Of a DNA stretch of 64,000 bases, positions 42,394 to 51,944 are shown one piece after another. Source of the stretch: Pseudomonas delhiensis. GTDB taxonomy: Bacteria > Pseudomonadota > Gammaproteobacteria > Pseudomonadales > Pseudomonadaceae. The notes under the pieces are model-generated. The model saw only the letters and a list, made by a program, of their open reading frames with translations. It made no database searches and had not been told where the DNA came from. Location of the stretch: NCBI RefSeq assembly GCF_900187975.1, contig NZ_FZPC01000017.1, positions 101,312-165,311 on the forward strand, in the 5' to 3' direction. The position numbers were made by a program, and so were the translations under genes. The first letter of the stretch is position 1, and each line of letters opens with the position of its first letter.

Positions 42394-42564
42394 ACCGTAG
42401 GGCGTATAACCGTTCGCGGTTATACGCCGTTTCACCTAGCTCATGCTCGGCTTCGCGGTTGAGCTCGGAGCACTCGGAAAGAGGCGTTCCGTGGCCAAAC
42501 CCGGAGCTGCCTTGGACCAAGGCCAAACGGCGGATAACGCTGTAGGCGTTATGCGCCCTACGGT
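42394..42564. repeat. MITE-like element with 11-bp terminal inverted repeats
   Basis: ACCGTAGGGCG at 42394-42404 is the exact complement of CGCCCTACGGT at 42554-42564. Immediately inside the left end is a 28-bp perfect hairpin at 42401-42428 (12-bp arms GGCGTATAACCG / CGGTTATACGCC, loop TTCG). Inside the right end GGCGTTATGCGCC echoes it. The element begins 2 bp after the tag stop and encodes nothing convincing. Confidence 0.65.
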
Positions 42565-42662
42565 GGATTCAAGCTGTTTCTATCGCCCCCATTGCCGCGC
42601 GCCTTTCGCCTTCGCCCATGCCCGCTGGTTAGAATGTGCGCATTCGGCTGAAGGAGCATTCC

Positions 42663-43550
42663 GTGGAGAAATTCAAAGGTGCCTTGGTGGTGGGCGGGCT
42701 GCGCCTGTTCGCCATGCTGCCCTGGCGGGCGGTGCAGGGGCTGGGGGCCGCCATCGGCTGGCTGATGTGGAAGCTGCCCAACCGCTCCCGCGAGGTGGCG
42801 CGCATCAACATCTCGCACTGCTTCCCCGAGCTGTCCGCCGCGGAGCTGGACAAGCTGGTGGGGCGCAGCCTGATGGACATCGGCAGGACCCTCACCGAGA
42901 GCGCCTGCGCCTGGATCTGGCCGCCGCAGAAGTCGCTGCAGTACATCCGCGAGGTGGAGGGCATGGAGGTGCTGGAAGAGGCCCTGGCCTCCGGCGACGG
43001 CCTGGTCGGCATCACCAGCCACCTGGGCAACTGGGAAGTGCTCAACCACTTCTACTGCTCCTACGCCAAGCCGATCATCTTCTACCGTCCGCCGAAGCTG
43101 AAGGCGGTGGACGAGCTGCTGAAGAAGCAGCGCGTGCAGCTGGGCAACCGCGTGGCGCCGTCCACCCCGGAAGGCATCATGAGCGTGATCAAGGAAGTGA
43201 AGCGCGGTGGCTGCGTCGGCATCCCGTGCGACCCGGAGCCGGACCTGGGCTCGGGGCTGTTCGTGCCCTACCTGGGCACCACCGCGCTGACCAGCAAGTT
43301 CGTGCCGTCCCTGCTGTCGCGCGGCAAGGCCCGCGGGGTGTTCTTCCACGCGGTGCGCCTGCCCGACGGCAGCGGCTACAAGGTGATCCTCGAGGCCGCG
43401 CCGGCGGACATGTACGACAAGAACATGGAAGTCTCGGTCGCCGCCCTGAGCCGCGAGCTGGCCCGCTACGTGCGCGACTACCCGAGCCAGTACATGTGGA
43501 CCATGAAGCGCTTCAAGAAACGCCCCGAAGGCGAAGCCAAGTGGTACTGA
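42663..43550 (+). CDS. htrB: Lipid A lauroyl-type acyltransferase (LpxL/HtrB family)
   Basis: 295-residue inner-membrane enzyme adding a secondary acyl chain to lipid A. The catalytic box is SHLGNWEVLNHFY (HX4E form normal for this family) and GIPCDPEP follows. The GTG start at 42663-42665 with an AAGGAG ribosome site gives the N-terminus MEKFKGALVVGG known in Pseudomonas homologues next to tag. Which lipid A position is acylated cannot be told from sequence. Confidence 0.92.
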   Translation: MEKFKGALVVGGLRLFAMLPWRAVQGLGAAIGWLMWKLPNRSREVARINISHCFPELSAAELDKLVGRSLMDIGRTLTESACAWIWPPQKSLQYIREVEGMEVLEEALASGDGLVGITSHLGNWEVLNHFYCSYAKPIIFYRPPKLKAVDELLKKQRVQLGNRVAPSTPEGIMSVIKEVKRGGCVGIPCDPEPDLGSGLFVPYLGTTALTSKFVPSLLSRGKARGVFFHAVRLPDGSGYKVILEAAPADMYDKNMEVSVAALSRELARYVRDYPSQYMWTMKRFKKRPEGEAKWY

Positions 43551-43566
43551 GCTGAGGGACGCCAGC

Positions 43567-44880
43567 ATGTGGGGACTACCGACCACCGCCACCGCGCCCT
43601 TCTGCCCTTCCGAGGTCAGGGGCAGCGTCGTCGTTTCGCCCAGCGCGCCGCTGTGGAAGCGCATCCTGCAGTTCGCCGGGCCCGGCCTGCTGGTCTCCAT
43701 CGGCTACATGGACCCGGGCAACTGGGCCACGGCCATCGAGGCCGGTTCCGGCTTCGGCTACCAGCTGCTCTACGTGGTGCTGCTGTCGAGCCTGGCCGGC
43801 ATGGTCCTGCAGTGCCTGGCCATGCGCCTGGGCATCGTCACCGGGCAGGACCTGGCGCAGCTCTCGCGGCAGCGCTACAGCCCGGCCATGGCCAAGGCGC
43901 AGTGGCTGCTGGCGGAGTTGTCGATCATCGCCACGGACCTGGCCGAAGTGCTCGGCTGCGCCCTGGCCTTCCACCTGCTGCTGGGCGTGAACCTCACCGG
44001 CGGCATCCTCCTCACCGCCCTCGACACCCTGATCGTCCTCGGCCTCAAGGGCCAGCGCTTCCGCCACCTGGAGGCGATCATGCTGGGGCTGATCATCACC
44101 ATCAGCGCCTGCTACGTGGTCGAGCTGGTGCTGATCAAGCCCTACTGGCCGGACGTCGCCGCCGGCTTCGTGCCCAGCCTGGACACCCTCGGCCAGCGCG
44201 AGCCGCTGTACCTGGCCATCGGCATCCTCGGCGCCACCGTGATGCCGCACAACCTCTACCTGCACTCCTCCATCGTGCAGACCCGCGCGGTGGCTGGCCG
44301 CCAGGGCAAGGCCTCGGCGATCCGCCTGGCGCGGCTGGACACCGTGGTCTCGCTGAGCCTGGCGCTGCTGATCAACGCCGCCATCCTGATCCTCGCCGCC
44401 GCCGCCTTCCACGAGACCGGGCATTCCGACGTCACCGAGATCCAGGACGCCTACCGCCTGCTCGAACCCCTGGTCGGCGCCGGCCTGGCCGCGATCCTCT
44501 TCGGCGTGGCGCTGCTCGCCTCCGGGCAGAGTTCCACCTTCACCGGCACCATCGCCGGCCAGGTGATCATGGAAGGCTTCCTGCAGATGAAGATCCCCTG
44601 CTGGCAGCGGCGCCTGATCACCCGCGCCCTGGCACTGATCCCGGCGCTGCTGGGGGTGATGCTGATGGGCGACAGGGCGGTGGGCAAGCTGCTGGTGTTC
44701 AGCCAGGTGGTGCTCAGCCTGCAACTGCCTTTCGCGCTCTGGCCGCTGATCCGCTTCACCGGCGACCGCGCGCTGATGGGCGAATTCGCCAACCGCTGGC
44801 CGACCCGCGCGCTGGCCTGGCTGCTCTTCGTCGTCATCAGCGGCGCCAACCTCTGGCTGCTGGGGCAACTGGCCGCTTGA
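43567..44880 (+). CDS. mntH: Nramp-family divalent metal (manganese) transporter
   Basis: 437-residue, 11-helix proton-coupled Mn(II)/Fe(II) importer. The metal-binding motifs DPGN (residues 49-52) and MPHNLYLHS are both present, along with the family's GQSSTFTGTIAGQVIMEGFL segment. It starts 16 bp after the lipid A acyltransferase gene. No MntR- or Fur-type site is obvious in that short gap, so it may be read through from upstream. Confidence 0.92.
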   Translation: MWGLPTTATAPFCPSEVRGSVVVSPSAPLWKRILQFAGPGLLVSIGYMDPGNWATAIEAGSGFGYQLLYVVLLSSLAGMVLQCLAMRLGIVTGQDLAQLSRQRYSPAMAKAQWLLAELSIIATDLAEVLGCALAFHLLLGVNLTGGILLTALDTLIVLGLKGQRFRHLEAIMLGLIITISACYVVELVLIKPYWPDVAAGFVPSLDTLGQREPLYLAIGILGATVMPHNLYLHSSIVQTRAVAGRQGKASAIRLARLDTVVSLSLALLINAAILILAAAAFHETGHSDVTEIQDAYRLLEPLVGAGLAAILFGVALLASGQSSTFTGTIAGQVIMEGFLQMKIPCWQRRLITRALALIPALLGVMLMGDRAVGKLLVFSQVVLSLQLPFALWPLIRFTGDRALMGEFANRWPTRALAWLLFVVISGANLWLLGQLAA

Positions 44881-44936
44881 CCGGCGGCGGCGGATCGGGC
44901 CGACTATGCCGCTGACATTCCGGACGGATGCCGAGC

Positions 44937-45203
44937 ATGGCGAATCAGAGGCAGTACCCGCGTACCCCGATGAAGTGCAGGATCAAGATCGTCCACGCGA
45001 GCTTCGGCGAGGTCATCGGCCACACCCGTGACCTCTCCGACGGCGGTGTCTACGTGCGCCACGCGGCGCTGGCCGCGCTCCCTCCCGGCACCCGCGTGCA
45101 GGGCCAGGTGCAGGACCTGCCCATGGAAGCGCCGGTGCTGCAGATGGAAGTCATGCGCACCGACGCCGAGGGCGCCGGCCTGCGTTTCGTCGACTCCGAC
45201 TGA
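44937..45203 (+). CDS. PilZ-domain protein (cyclic-di-GMP binding candidate)
   Basis: 88-residue single PilZ domain. The c-di-GMP-binding elements are visible as RQYPRTP near the N-terminus and DLSDGGVYV (D/NxSxxG). The second ATG (44937) is preferred: GGACGGA lies 8 bp upstream, and the N-terminus MANQRQYPRTPMKCRIKI matches related Pseudomonas proteins. A start at 44928 would add three residues. Confidence 0.85.
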   Translation: MANQRQYPRTPMKCRIKIVHASFGEVIGHTRDLSDGGVYVRHAALAALPPGTRVQGQVQDLPMEAPVLQMEVMRTDAEGAGLRFVDSD

Positions 45204-45264
45204 GGTTCGCCGCGCCCAGGCTTGCCGCCGGCCCCGGCTGGGCCGTATATTCCGCCGCCAAGAC

Positions 45265-45283
45265 GTTAATGATAATACTTATC
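45265..45283. promoter_or_regulatory. Fur box upstream of the ECF sigma gene
   Basis: GTTAATGATAATACTTATC matches the 19-bp Fur consensus at 16 of 19 positions and lies 22 bp before the sigma-factor ATG, implying repression by iron-loaded Fur. Confidence 0.8.
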
Positions 45284-45304
45284 AATTGAGCGGATGGGCG
45301 GCCC

Positions 45305-45814
45305 ATGTCGGCGGCAACTGGCGCGAAGCAAACCCTGCAGCAGCTCTACCTCGACCACCACGGCTGGCTGCACGGCTGGTTGCGGCGGCGCCTGGGCGAC
45401 CGCGAGCGCGCCGCCGACATCGCCCATGACACCTTCCTGCGCCTGCTGGTCTCCGGCCGCTACCCGGCCCGCCAGGAAGGCCGCAGCTACCTGGTGCAGA
45501 TCGCCCGCAACCTGGTGGTCGACCAGTGGCGCCGGCAGCGCATCGAACAGGCCTACCTGGACAGCATCGCCCAGCTGCCCGAGCCGGAAACCCCGTCCCT
45601 GGAAACCCGCGCCATCATCCTGGAAACCCTGGTGCGCATCGACGCCATGCTCGAGCGCATGCCCGCCAAGGTGCGCGCGGCCTTCCTCATGTCGCAGTTC
45701 GAGGGGCTGAGCTACGCGCAGATCGCCGAGCGCCTGGGGGTGAGCCTCAGCTCGGTGCAGAAGTACATGATCCGCGCCATCCAGGCCTGCTACCAGGTGC
45801 TCTACGAAGCATGA
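45305..45814 (+). CDS. FecI-type ECF sigma factor
   Basis: 169-residue iron-starvation sigma factor. Region 2 (LYLDHHGWLHGWLRRRLGD, AADIAHDTFLRLL) and region 4 (LSYAQIAERLGVSLSSVQKYMIRAI) are clear. Its stop overlaps the ATG of the anti-sigma gene (ATGA), and the TonB receptor gene follows: a standard cell-surface signalling trio that senses a ferric siderophore and induces its own receptor. Confidence 0.93.
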   Translation: MSAATGAKQTLQQLYLDHHGWLHGWLRRRLGDRERAADIAHDTFLRLLVSGRYPARQEGRSYLVQIARNLVVDQWRRQRIEQAYLDSIAQLPEPETPSLETRAIILETLVRIDAMLERMPAKVRAAFLMSQFEGLSYAQIAERLGVSLSSVQKYMIRAIQACYQVLYEA

Positions 45815-46761
45815 AGCGCCCAGCCGAAGCGCCGGTGGCCCCGGCCGTGGTCGAACGCGCCAGCCAGTGGCTGATGCTGCACTGGGGCGGCGAGCTGGAC
45901 ACCGACCAGCACGCCGCCTTCGCCGCCTGGCATGCCGCCGACCCCGAGCACCGCCGCGCCTGGCAGCGCCTGCAGCAGCTGCAGGGCACCCTAGCCAGCG
46001 TGCCCGCCGCCACCGCCCGCCAGGTGCTGGGCGAGCTGCCGGACCGCCGCCGCCGCGATCTGCTGAAGACGCTCGGCCTGCTGCTGGCCGCCGGCGGCAG
46101 CGCCTACCTGGCCGGCGACCTGCCCTGGCGCGAGACCTTCGCCGACCAGCGCACCGCCAAGGGCGAACGGCGCCACCTGCGCCTGGCCGACGGCAGCCAG
46201 CTGGACCTGAACAGCGACAGCGCCGTGGACATCCGCTTCGACGCCAGCCAGCGGCGCATCTGCCTGCTGGCCGGGGAAATCCTCTGCCAGGCCGTGCAGG
46301 AGGCGCGGCCGCTGGTGGTCGAGACCGCCGCCGGCGACATCCGCACCCGCGGCGCGCGCTTCGCCGTGCGCGAACTGGACGGCGGCAGCCGCGTCGACCT
46401 CTACCAGGGGCAGCTCGACATCCTGCCGCGGCATGCCGCCGCCGTGCGCCTGCAGGCCGGCCAGCGCCTGTGGTTCAACGCCGGGGGCATCGGTGCGCTG
46501 CAGGCCGCCGACGGCAACGCCAGCGCCTGGAGCGAAGGCCGGCTGATCGCCGAGCGCCAGCCGCTGGGGCAGTTCCTCGCCGAACTGGGGCGCCACCGCC
46601 CCGGCCTGCTGCGCTGCGCCGAGGATGCCGCCGGGCTGCTGCTCACCGGCGTGTTCCCGCTGGCCGACACCGGCCGTGTGCTCGCCGCCCTGGAGCGCAG
46701 CCTGCCGGTGCGGGTGAGCTACCGCACCCGCTACTGGGTGACGGTGGAACGCCGCGCCTGA
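45811..46761 (+). CDS. FecR-type anti-sigma regulator
   Basis: 316-residue inner-membrane protein that holds the cognate sigma factor and relays the receptor signal. N-terminal cytoplasmic part (VVERASQWLMLHWGGELD, FAAWHAADPEHRRAWQRLQ), one membrane helix at about 84-102, and a periplasmic FecR domain (LRLADGSQLDLNSDSAVDIRF, ETAAGDIRTRGARFAV). It overlaps the sigma gene by 4 bp. Confidence 0.92.
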   Translation: MKRPAEAPVAPAVVERASQWLMLHWGGELDTDQHAAFAAWHAADPEHRRAWQRLQQLQGTLASVPAATARQVLGELPDRRRRDLLKTLGLLLAAGGSAYLAGDLPWRETFADQRTAKGERRHLRLADGSQLDLNSDSAVDIRFDASQRRICLLAGEILCQAVQEARPLVVETAAGDIRTRGARFAVRELDGGSRVDLYQGQLDILPRHAAAVRLQAGQRLWFNAGGIGALQAADGNASAWSEGRLIAERQPLGQFLAELGRHRPGLLRCAEDAAGLLLTGVFPLADTGRVLAALERSLPVRVSYRTRYWVTVERRA

Positions 46762-46876
46762 CTCGCCGCCAACGGTTCATCGAAAAAAACTCCAGCGGCG
46801 CTTGTCGGTTTCGCCGGCTCGTCCGGGATACCTCTTGAACCCCCTGCAGAGCCCTGCCCAAGAGGAACCTCCCGCA

Positions 46877-49330
46877 ATGCCCAGAATGCCCCTCGCTCGC
46901 CTGGCCGCCGCCCTGCGCCCCGGCACCTTCGCCGCCGCGCTGGCCGTCACCCCTCTGCTCTGCCCGCCGGCCTGGGCGGCCGAGGCGCAGCAGCAGTACG
47001 CCATTCCCGCCGGCGGCCTGGACCAGGCCCTGAACCGCTTCGCCAGCCAGGCCGGGGTGTTGCTCTCGGTGGACGCCAACCTCACCGCCGGCAAGCGCAG
47101 CCCCGGGCTGCAGGGCAGCTACCCGGTGGAAACCGCCCTGGACCGCCTGCTCGAAGGCACCGGCCTGCAGGCCGAGCGCCAGGCCGACGGCAGCTACACC
47201 CTGGCGCCACGGCCCGACGCGGCGCTGAAGATGGACGACACCGTGGTCTCGGAGTTCGCCCCCGACGCGCCCAGCGAGGCCACCCGCGCCTACACCACCG
47301 GCGCCAGCAGCACCGCCACCGGCCTCGGCCTGTCCCTGCGCGAGACGCCGCAGACGGTGAGCGTGATGACCCGCCAGCGCATCGCCGACCAGGGCCTGCA
47401 CAGCCTCACCGACGTGCTGGAGCAGACCCCCGGCGTCTCGGTGCAGCACTACGACAGCGAGCGCTTCAACATCTGGTCGCGCGGCTACACGGTGGACAGC
47501 TTCCAGTACGACGGCGTGCCCACCACCCTGATCCCCAGCACCACCGCCACACCGCAGAGCCTGTCGGACATGGCCATCTACGACCGGGTGGAAGTGCTGC
47601 GCGGCGCCAGCGGGCTGATGACCGGCGCCGGCGACCCTTCCGGCACGGTCAACCTGGTGCGCAAGAAACCCACCGCCGAGTTCCAGGGCTACGTCAGCGC
47701 CGGCCTCGGCTCCTGGGACCTGTACCGCACCGAGGCGGACGTCTCCGGGCCGCTGACCGACAACGGCCGGCTGCGCGGGCGCAGTGTCATCGCCTACCAG
47801 CAGAACAACAGCTACGTCGACCACTACCAGCAGGAAAAGCAGGTCTACTACGGCATCCTCGAGGCCGACCTGAGCGACAGCACCCTGCTCACCCTCGGCG
47901 TCGACTACCAGAAGTACGCGCCGCGCGGCGTTTCCTATGGCAGCTTCCCGATCTTCTACAGCGACGGCAGCCAGACCGACTTCTCCCGCTCCTTCAACCC
48001 GGCCTCGCGCTGGAGCCACCGCGACCAGGACACCCTGAGCACCTTCTACACCCTGGAGCAGCGCCTGGCCGGCGACTGGTCGCTGAAACTCGCGCTCAAC
48101 CAGCTCTACAGCACCCGCGACCTGTCCCTGGCCTCGGCCAGCTGGGGCTACCCGGACAAAGTGACCGGCGACGGCCTGCGCCTGTACGGTGGCAACGGCA
48201 GCGGCTGGCAGAAGCAGACCGGCGTCGACCTGATGGCCAAGGGGCCGTTCCAGCTGCTGGGCCGCGAGCACGAGCTGGTGCTCGGCTACAGCTGGTCGAA
48301 GTACGAGGACCACAACGACCCCGACCTCGACGACCTCGAAGGCCGCGAGGTGAACATCTACACCTGGGACAACCGCACGCCGCGCCCGGTGTCCGAGGGC
48401 CAACTGATGGACAACGACACCCTGATCTACCAGCAGGGCGTCTACCTGGCCACCCGCCTGCGCCCCACCGACGCCCTGTCGGTGATCCTCGGCGCCCGCG
48501 CCAGCGACTACAAGTACAGCTACTCGCTGGACTACGTGGTGCCCGCCTTCGCCGACTTCAGCAGCACCACGCGCATGCGCGAGAGCGGCCAGGTCACGCC
48601 CTACGCCGGCGTGGTCTACGACCTCAGCGAGCAGCACTCGGTGTATGCCAGCTACACCAGCATCTTCCGCCCGCAGAGCGAGCGCGACCGCAGCGGCCGG
48701 CCGCTGGACCCGCGCGAGGGCGACAACTACGAAGTGGGCCTGAAGAGCGAGTTCTTCGACGGCCGCCTGAACACCAGCATCGCCTACTACGAGATCAAGC
48801 AGGACAACCTGGCCGAGGCCGACCCCGGGCAGGTCGTAGTGGGCACCCTCGACGAACCCGCCTACCGCGCCGTGCAGGGCGCCAGGACCAAGGGCTTCGA
48901 CCTGGAGGCCGGCGGCGAACTGGCGCCGGGCTGGAACCTCACCGCCAGCTACAGCCACAGCGTCACCAAGGACGCCGAGGGCGAGCGCATCAACACGGTG
49001 GCGCCGGCGGAGATGTTCAAGCTGTGGACCACCTACCGCCTGCCAGGCGCCTGGAGCCGCCTGACCGTCGGCGGCGGCGCCAACTGGCAGAGCGGCATCC
49101 ACTTCACCGACACGCCCTGGGACCTGGGCAAGACGGTCAAGGCCAGGCAGGAGCAGTACACGGTGGTCGACCTGATGGCGCGCTACCAGCTCAGCGAGCA
49201 GCTGTCGACGACGCTCAACGTCAACAACCTGTTCGACAAGAAGTACCTGAGCGCGCTGGATACCACCTTCTACGGCGGCTACTACGGCGAGCCGCGCAAC
49301 CTGTTGGTCAGTGCGGAGTATCGGTTCTGA
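46877..49330 (+). CDS. TonB-dependent siderophore receptor with signalling (STN) domain
   Basis: 817-residue outer-membrane receptor. Signal peptide to about residue 34 (PPAWAA), STN signalling domain about 38-110 (YAIPAGGLDQALNRFASQAGV), plug (SVMTRQRIADQGLHSLTDVLEQTPGV) and beta-barrel ending in YRF. The STN domain fits regulation through the adjacent FecI/FecR pair. The plug sequence resembles FhuE/FpvA-type hydroxamate or pyoverdine receptors, but the ligand is not determinable. The start MPRMPLARL is chosen for the signal peptide; a longer frame from 46802 is rejected. Confidence 0.92.
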   Translation: MPRMPLARLAAALRPGTFAAALAVTPLLCPPAWAAEAQQQYAIPAGGLDQALNRFASQAGVLLSVDANLTAGKRSPGLQGSYPVETALDRLLEGTGLQAERQADGSYTLAPRPDAALKMDDTVVSEFAPDAPSEATRAYTTGASSTATGLGLSLRETPQTVSVMTRQRIADQGLHSLTDVLEQTPGVSVQHYDSERFNIWSRGYTVDSFQYDGVPTTLIPSTTATPQSLSDMAIYDRVEVLRGASGLMTGAGDPSGTVNLVRKKPTAEFQGYVSAGLGSWDLYRTEADVSGPLTDNGRLRGRSVIAYQQNNSYVDHYQQEKQVYYGILEADLSDSTLLTLGVDYQKYAPRGVSYGSFPIFYSDGSQTDFSRSFNPASRWSHRDQDTLSTFYTLEQRLAGDWSLKLALNQLYSTRDLSLASASWGYPDKVTGDGLRLYGGNGSGWQKQTGVDLMAKGPFQLLGREHELVLGYSWSKYEDHNDPDLDDLEGREVNIYTWDNRTPRPVSEGQLMDNDTLIYQQGVYLATRLRPTDALSVILGARASDYKYSYSLDYVVPAFADFSSTTRMRESGQVTPYAGVVYDLSEQHSVYASYTSIFRPQSERDRSGRPLDPREGDNYEVGLKSEFFDGRLNTSIAYYEIKQDNLAEADPGQVVVGTLDEPAYRAVQGARTKGFDLEAGGELAPGWNLTASYSHSVTKDAEGERINTVAPAEMFKLWTTYRLPGAWSRLTVGGGANWQSGIHFTDTPWDLGKTVKARQEQYTVVDLMARYQLSEQLSTTLNVNNLFDKKYLSALDTTFYGGYYGEPRNLLVSAEYRF

Positions 49331-49410
49331 TACCGCGGGCCCTGCCCGCGAAATCGCGCGCAGGGCGCGCTCCTACGGTGTGGGTGGGCTTGGCTTTTCG
49401 TAGGAGCGAG

Positions 49411-49629
49411 CTTGCTCGCGAACGGTGTTCCGTCGGCAGGAATTGGCAGGGGGCCAAAGAACGCCCTCTCCCTAACCCTCTCCCTGAAGGGAGAGGGGAC
49501 CGTTGGGCAGACGCTGATGTTCTGGAGTCAGCCGGCTAGCACAGGGACTGCCGGCTGAAACCATTCCTTTTCTCGGCACGGACAAGCCCCCTCTCCCTTC
49601 AGGGAGAGGGCTGGGGAGAGGGAGCGGAG
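49411..49629 (+). repeat. ~218-bp dispersed repeat, left copy (inverted relative to 59.7 kb)
   Basis: Begins with a REP core (CTTGCTCGCG) and runs through CCCTCTCCC/GGGAGAGGG hairpins. It matches the reverse complement of 59729-59945 almost throughout, including an identical stretch of about 78 bp (from GAACGCCCTCTCCC to GTCAGCCGGC) and a second near-identical block (CCGGCTGAAACCATTCC onward). The gap 49331-49714, between convergent genes, holds only this and a REP fragment at its right end. Confidence 0.85.
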
Positions 49630-49714
49630 CTGAGCCAACACACTGACATCACAGTTGAGCCCTGTTCGCGAGCAAGAGCTAGGCGCCCCCCTCGCTCCTA
49701 CAAAAACCACCCCA

Positions 49715-50548
<834 letters not shown>

Positions 50549-50571
50549 GGGGTTTCCTCCGGTGGGCGCTT

Positions 50572-51228
50572 TCATGGCAGTGCCGTGCGTTTTTCCACCT
50601 GGCGGACCACGCCGGCCAGGCTGATGCTGATGAGCAGGAAGAACACCCCGACCAGGGTGATCGGCTCCAGGTAGCGGAAGCTGTCGGAACCGATGTTCTT
50701 GGCCTGCTGCATGATTTCCACCACGGTGATCGCCGAGAGCACCGGGGTGTCCTTGAACATGGCGATCAGGTAGTTGCCCAGGGCCGGCAGCACCGGGCGG
50801 ATGGCCTGGGGCAGGATCACCTGGCGGTAGGCCCGCCACGGCGAGAAGTTCAGCGCCGTGACCGCCTCCCACTGCCCGCGCGGCACCGACTCCAGGCCGG
50901 CGCGGTAGACCTCGGCGGTGTAGCAGGCGTAGTGCAGGGCGATGCCCAGGGTGCCGGCCACCAGCGAGGTCATGTTCAGCCCGTAGCTGGGCAGCACGTA
51001 GAACAGGAAGTACACCTGGATCAGCAGCGGCGTGCTGCGGATGAACTCGATCAGCCAGGCCGCCGGCCACGACAGCCAGATGTGCCGGCTGCGCCGGGCC
51101 AGGGCGAAGAGCAGGCCGAAGACCACCGCCAGGGCGAAGCCGACCAGGGTGATGCCGATGGTCTTGAGCGAGGCGTGCAGCAGCTGCGGCAGGATCTGCC
51201 AGGCGAATTGCCAGTCGAACAGCTTCAT
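50572..51228 (-). CDS. ehuD: Ectoine ABC transporter permease EhuD
   Basis: 218-residue HisM-type permease with about five membrane helices. The EAA loop is readable as ESVPRGQWEAVTALNFSPWRAYRQVILPQA. The ATG at 51226-51228 overlaps the ehuC stop by one base, giving coupled translation; the longer frame upstream lies inside ehuC and is spurious. Confidence 0.9.
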   Translation of the reverse strand: MKLFDWQFAWQILPQLLHASLKTIGITLVGFALAVVFGLLFALARRSRHIWLSWPAAWLIEFIRSTPLLIQVYFLFYVLPSYGLNMTSLVAGTLGIALHYACYTAEVYRAGLESVPRGQWEAVTALNFSPWRAYRQVILPQAIRPVLPALGNYLIAMFKDTPVLSAITVVEIMQQAKNIGSDSFRYLEPITLVGVFFLLISISLAGVVRQVEKRTALP

Positions 51229-51893
51229 CACAGGCCTCCCCGGATGCGCCCATGCCCCAGCCGGCGTTCCAGGCGGCGCATGAGGAAGACGATGGCCTGG
51301 GCCATGGCGAAGTACAGCACCAGGGTCAGGGTGAAGATCTTCAGCGTCTCGAAGGTTGCCTGGTCCAGCTGGCGGGCGCGGAAGGTCAGGTCCGAGAGGG
51401 TGATCAGCGACACCAGCGAGGTGTTCTTCAGCAGTTCGATCAGCAGGTTGGTGCCCGGCGGTATGGCGCACAGCAGCGCCTGCGGCAGGATAATCCGGCG
51501 AAAGCGCGTGAACGGCGTCATGTTCAGCGCCAGCGCCGCCTCGTACTGCCCCTTGGGCACCGAGCCGATGGCCCCGCGCATCACCTCCGCGCCATAGGCG
51601 CCGATGTGCAGGCCCAGGCCGAGGATGGCCACCGTGTAGGCGCCCAGCTCCAGGTTGAACGGCGGCAGCGGCAGTACGAAGAACAGCCAGAACAGCTGCA
51701 CCAGCAGCGAGGTGCCGCGGAACAGCTCGATGTAGCCGATGGCCAGCCAGCGTACCGCCGGCCAGGGCGCCAGGCGGCCGAGTGCGGCGACTATGGCCAG
51801 GGCCACGGCCAGCAGCGAGCCGAAGAAGGTGACCTGGACGGTGACCCAGGCGCCCTCCAGCAGCAGCGGAAGCAATTCACCCATGTTGCGCAT
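51228..51893 (-). CDS. ehuC: Ectoine ABC transporter permease EhuC
   Basis: 221-residue HisM/GlnP-type permease. The EAA loop reads GSVPKGQYEAALALNMTPFTRFRRIILPQA, and YIELFRGTSLLVQLFW is typical of the family. It pairs with EhuD to form the channel. 51 bp after ehuB. Confidence 0.9.
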   Translation of the reverse strand: MRNMGELLPLLLEGAWVTVQVTFFGSLLAVALAIVAALGRLAPWPAVRWLAIGYIELFRGTSLLVQLFWLFFVLPLPPFNLELGAYTVAILGLGLHIGAYGAEVMRGAIGSVPKGQYEAALALNMTPFTRFRRIILPQALLCAIPPGTNLLIELLKNTSLVSLITLSDLTFRARQLDQATFETLKIFTLTLVLYFAMAQAIVFLMRRLERRLGHGRIRGGL

Positions 51894-51944
51894 CCCGTAT
51901 CGACAGGTTCGACGGAACGGCCGAGGGGGCGGGGCCCCCTGCGG

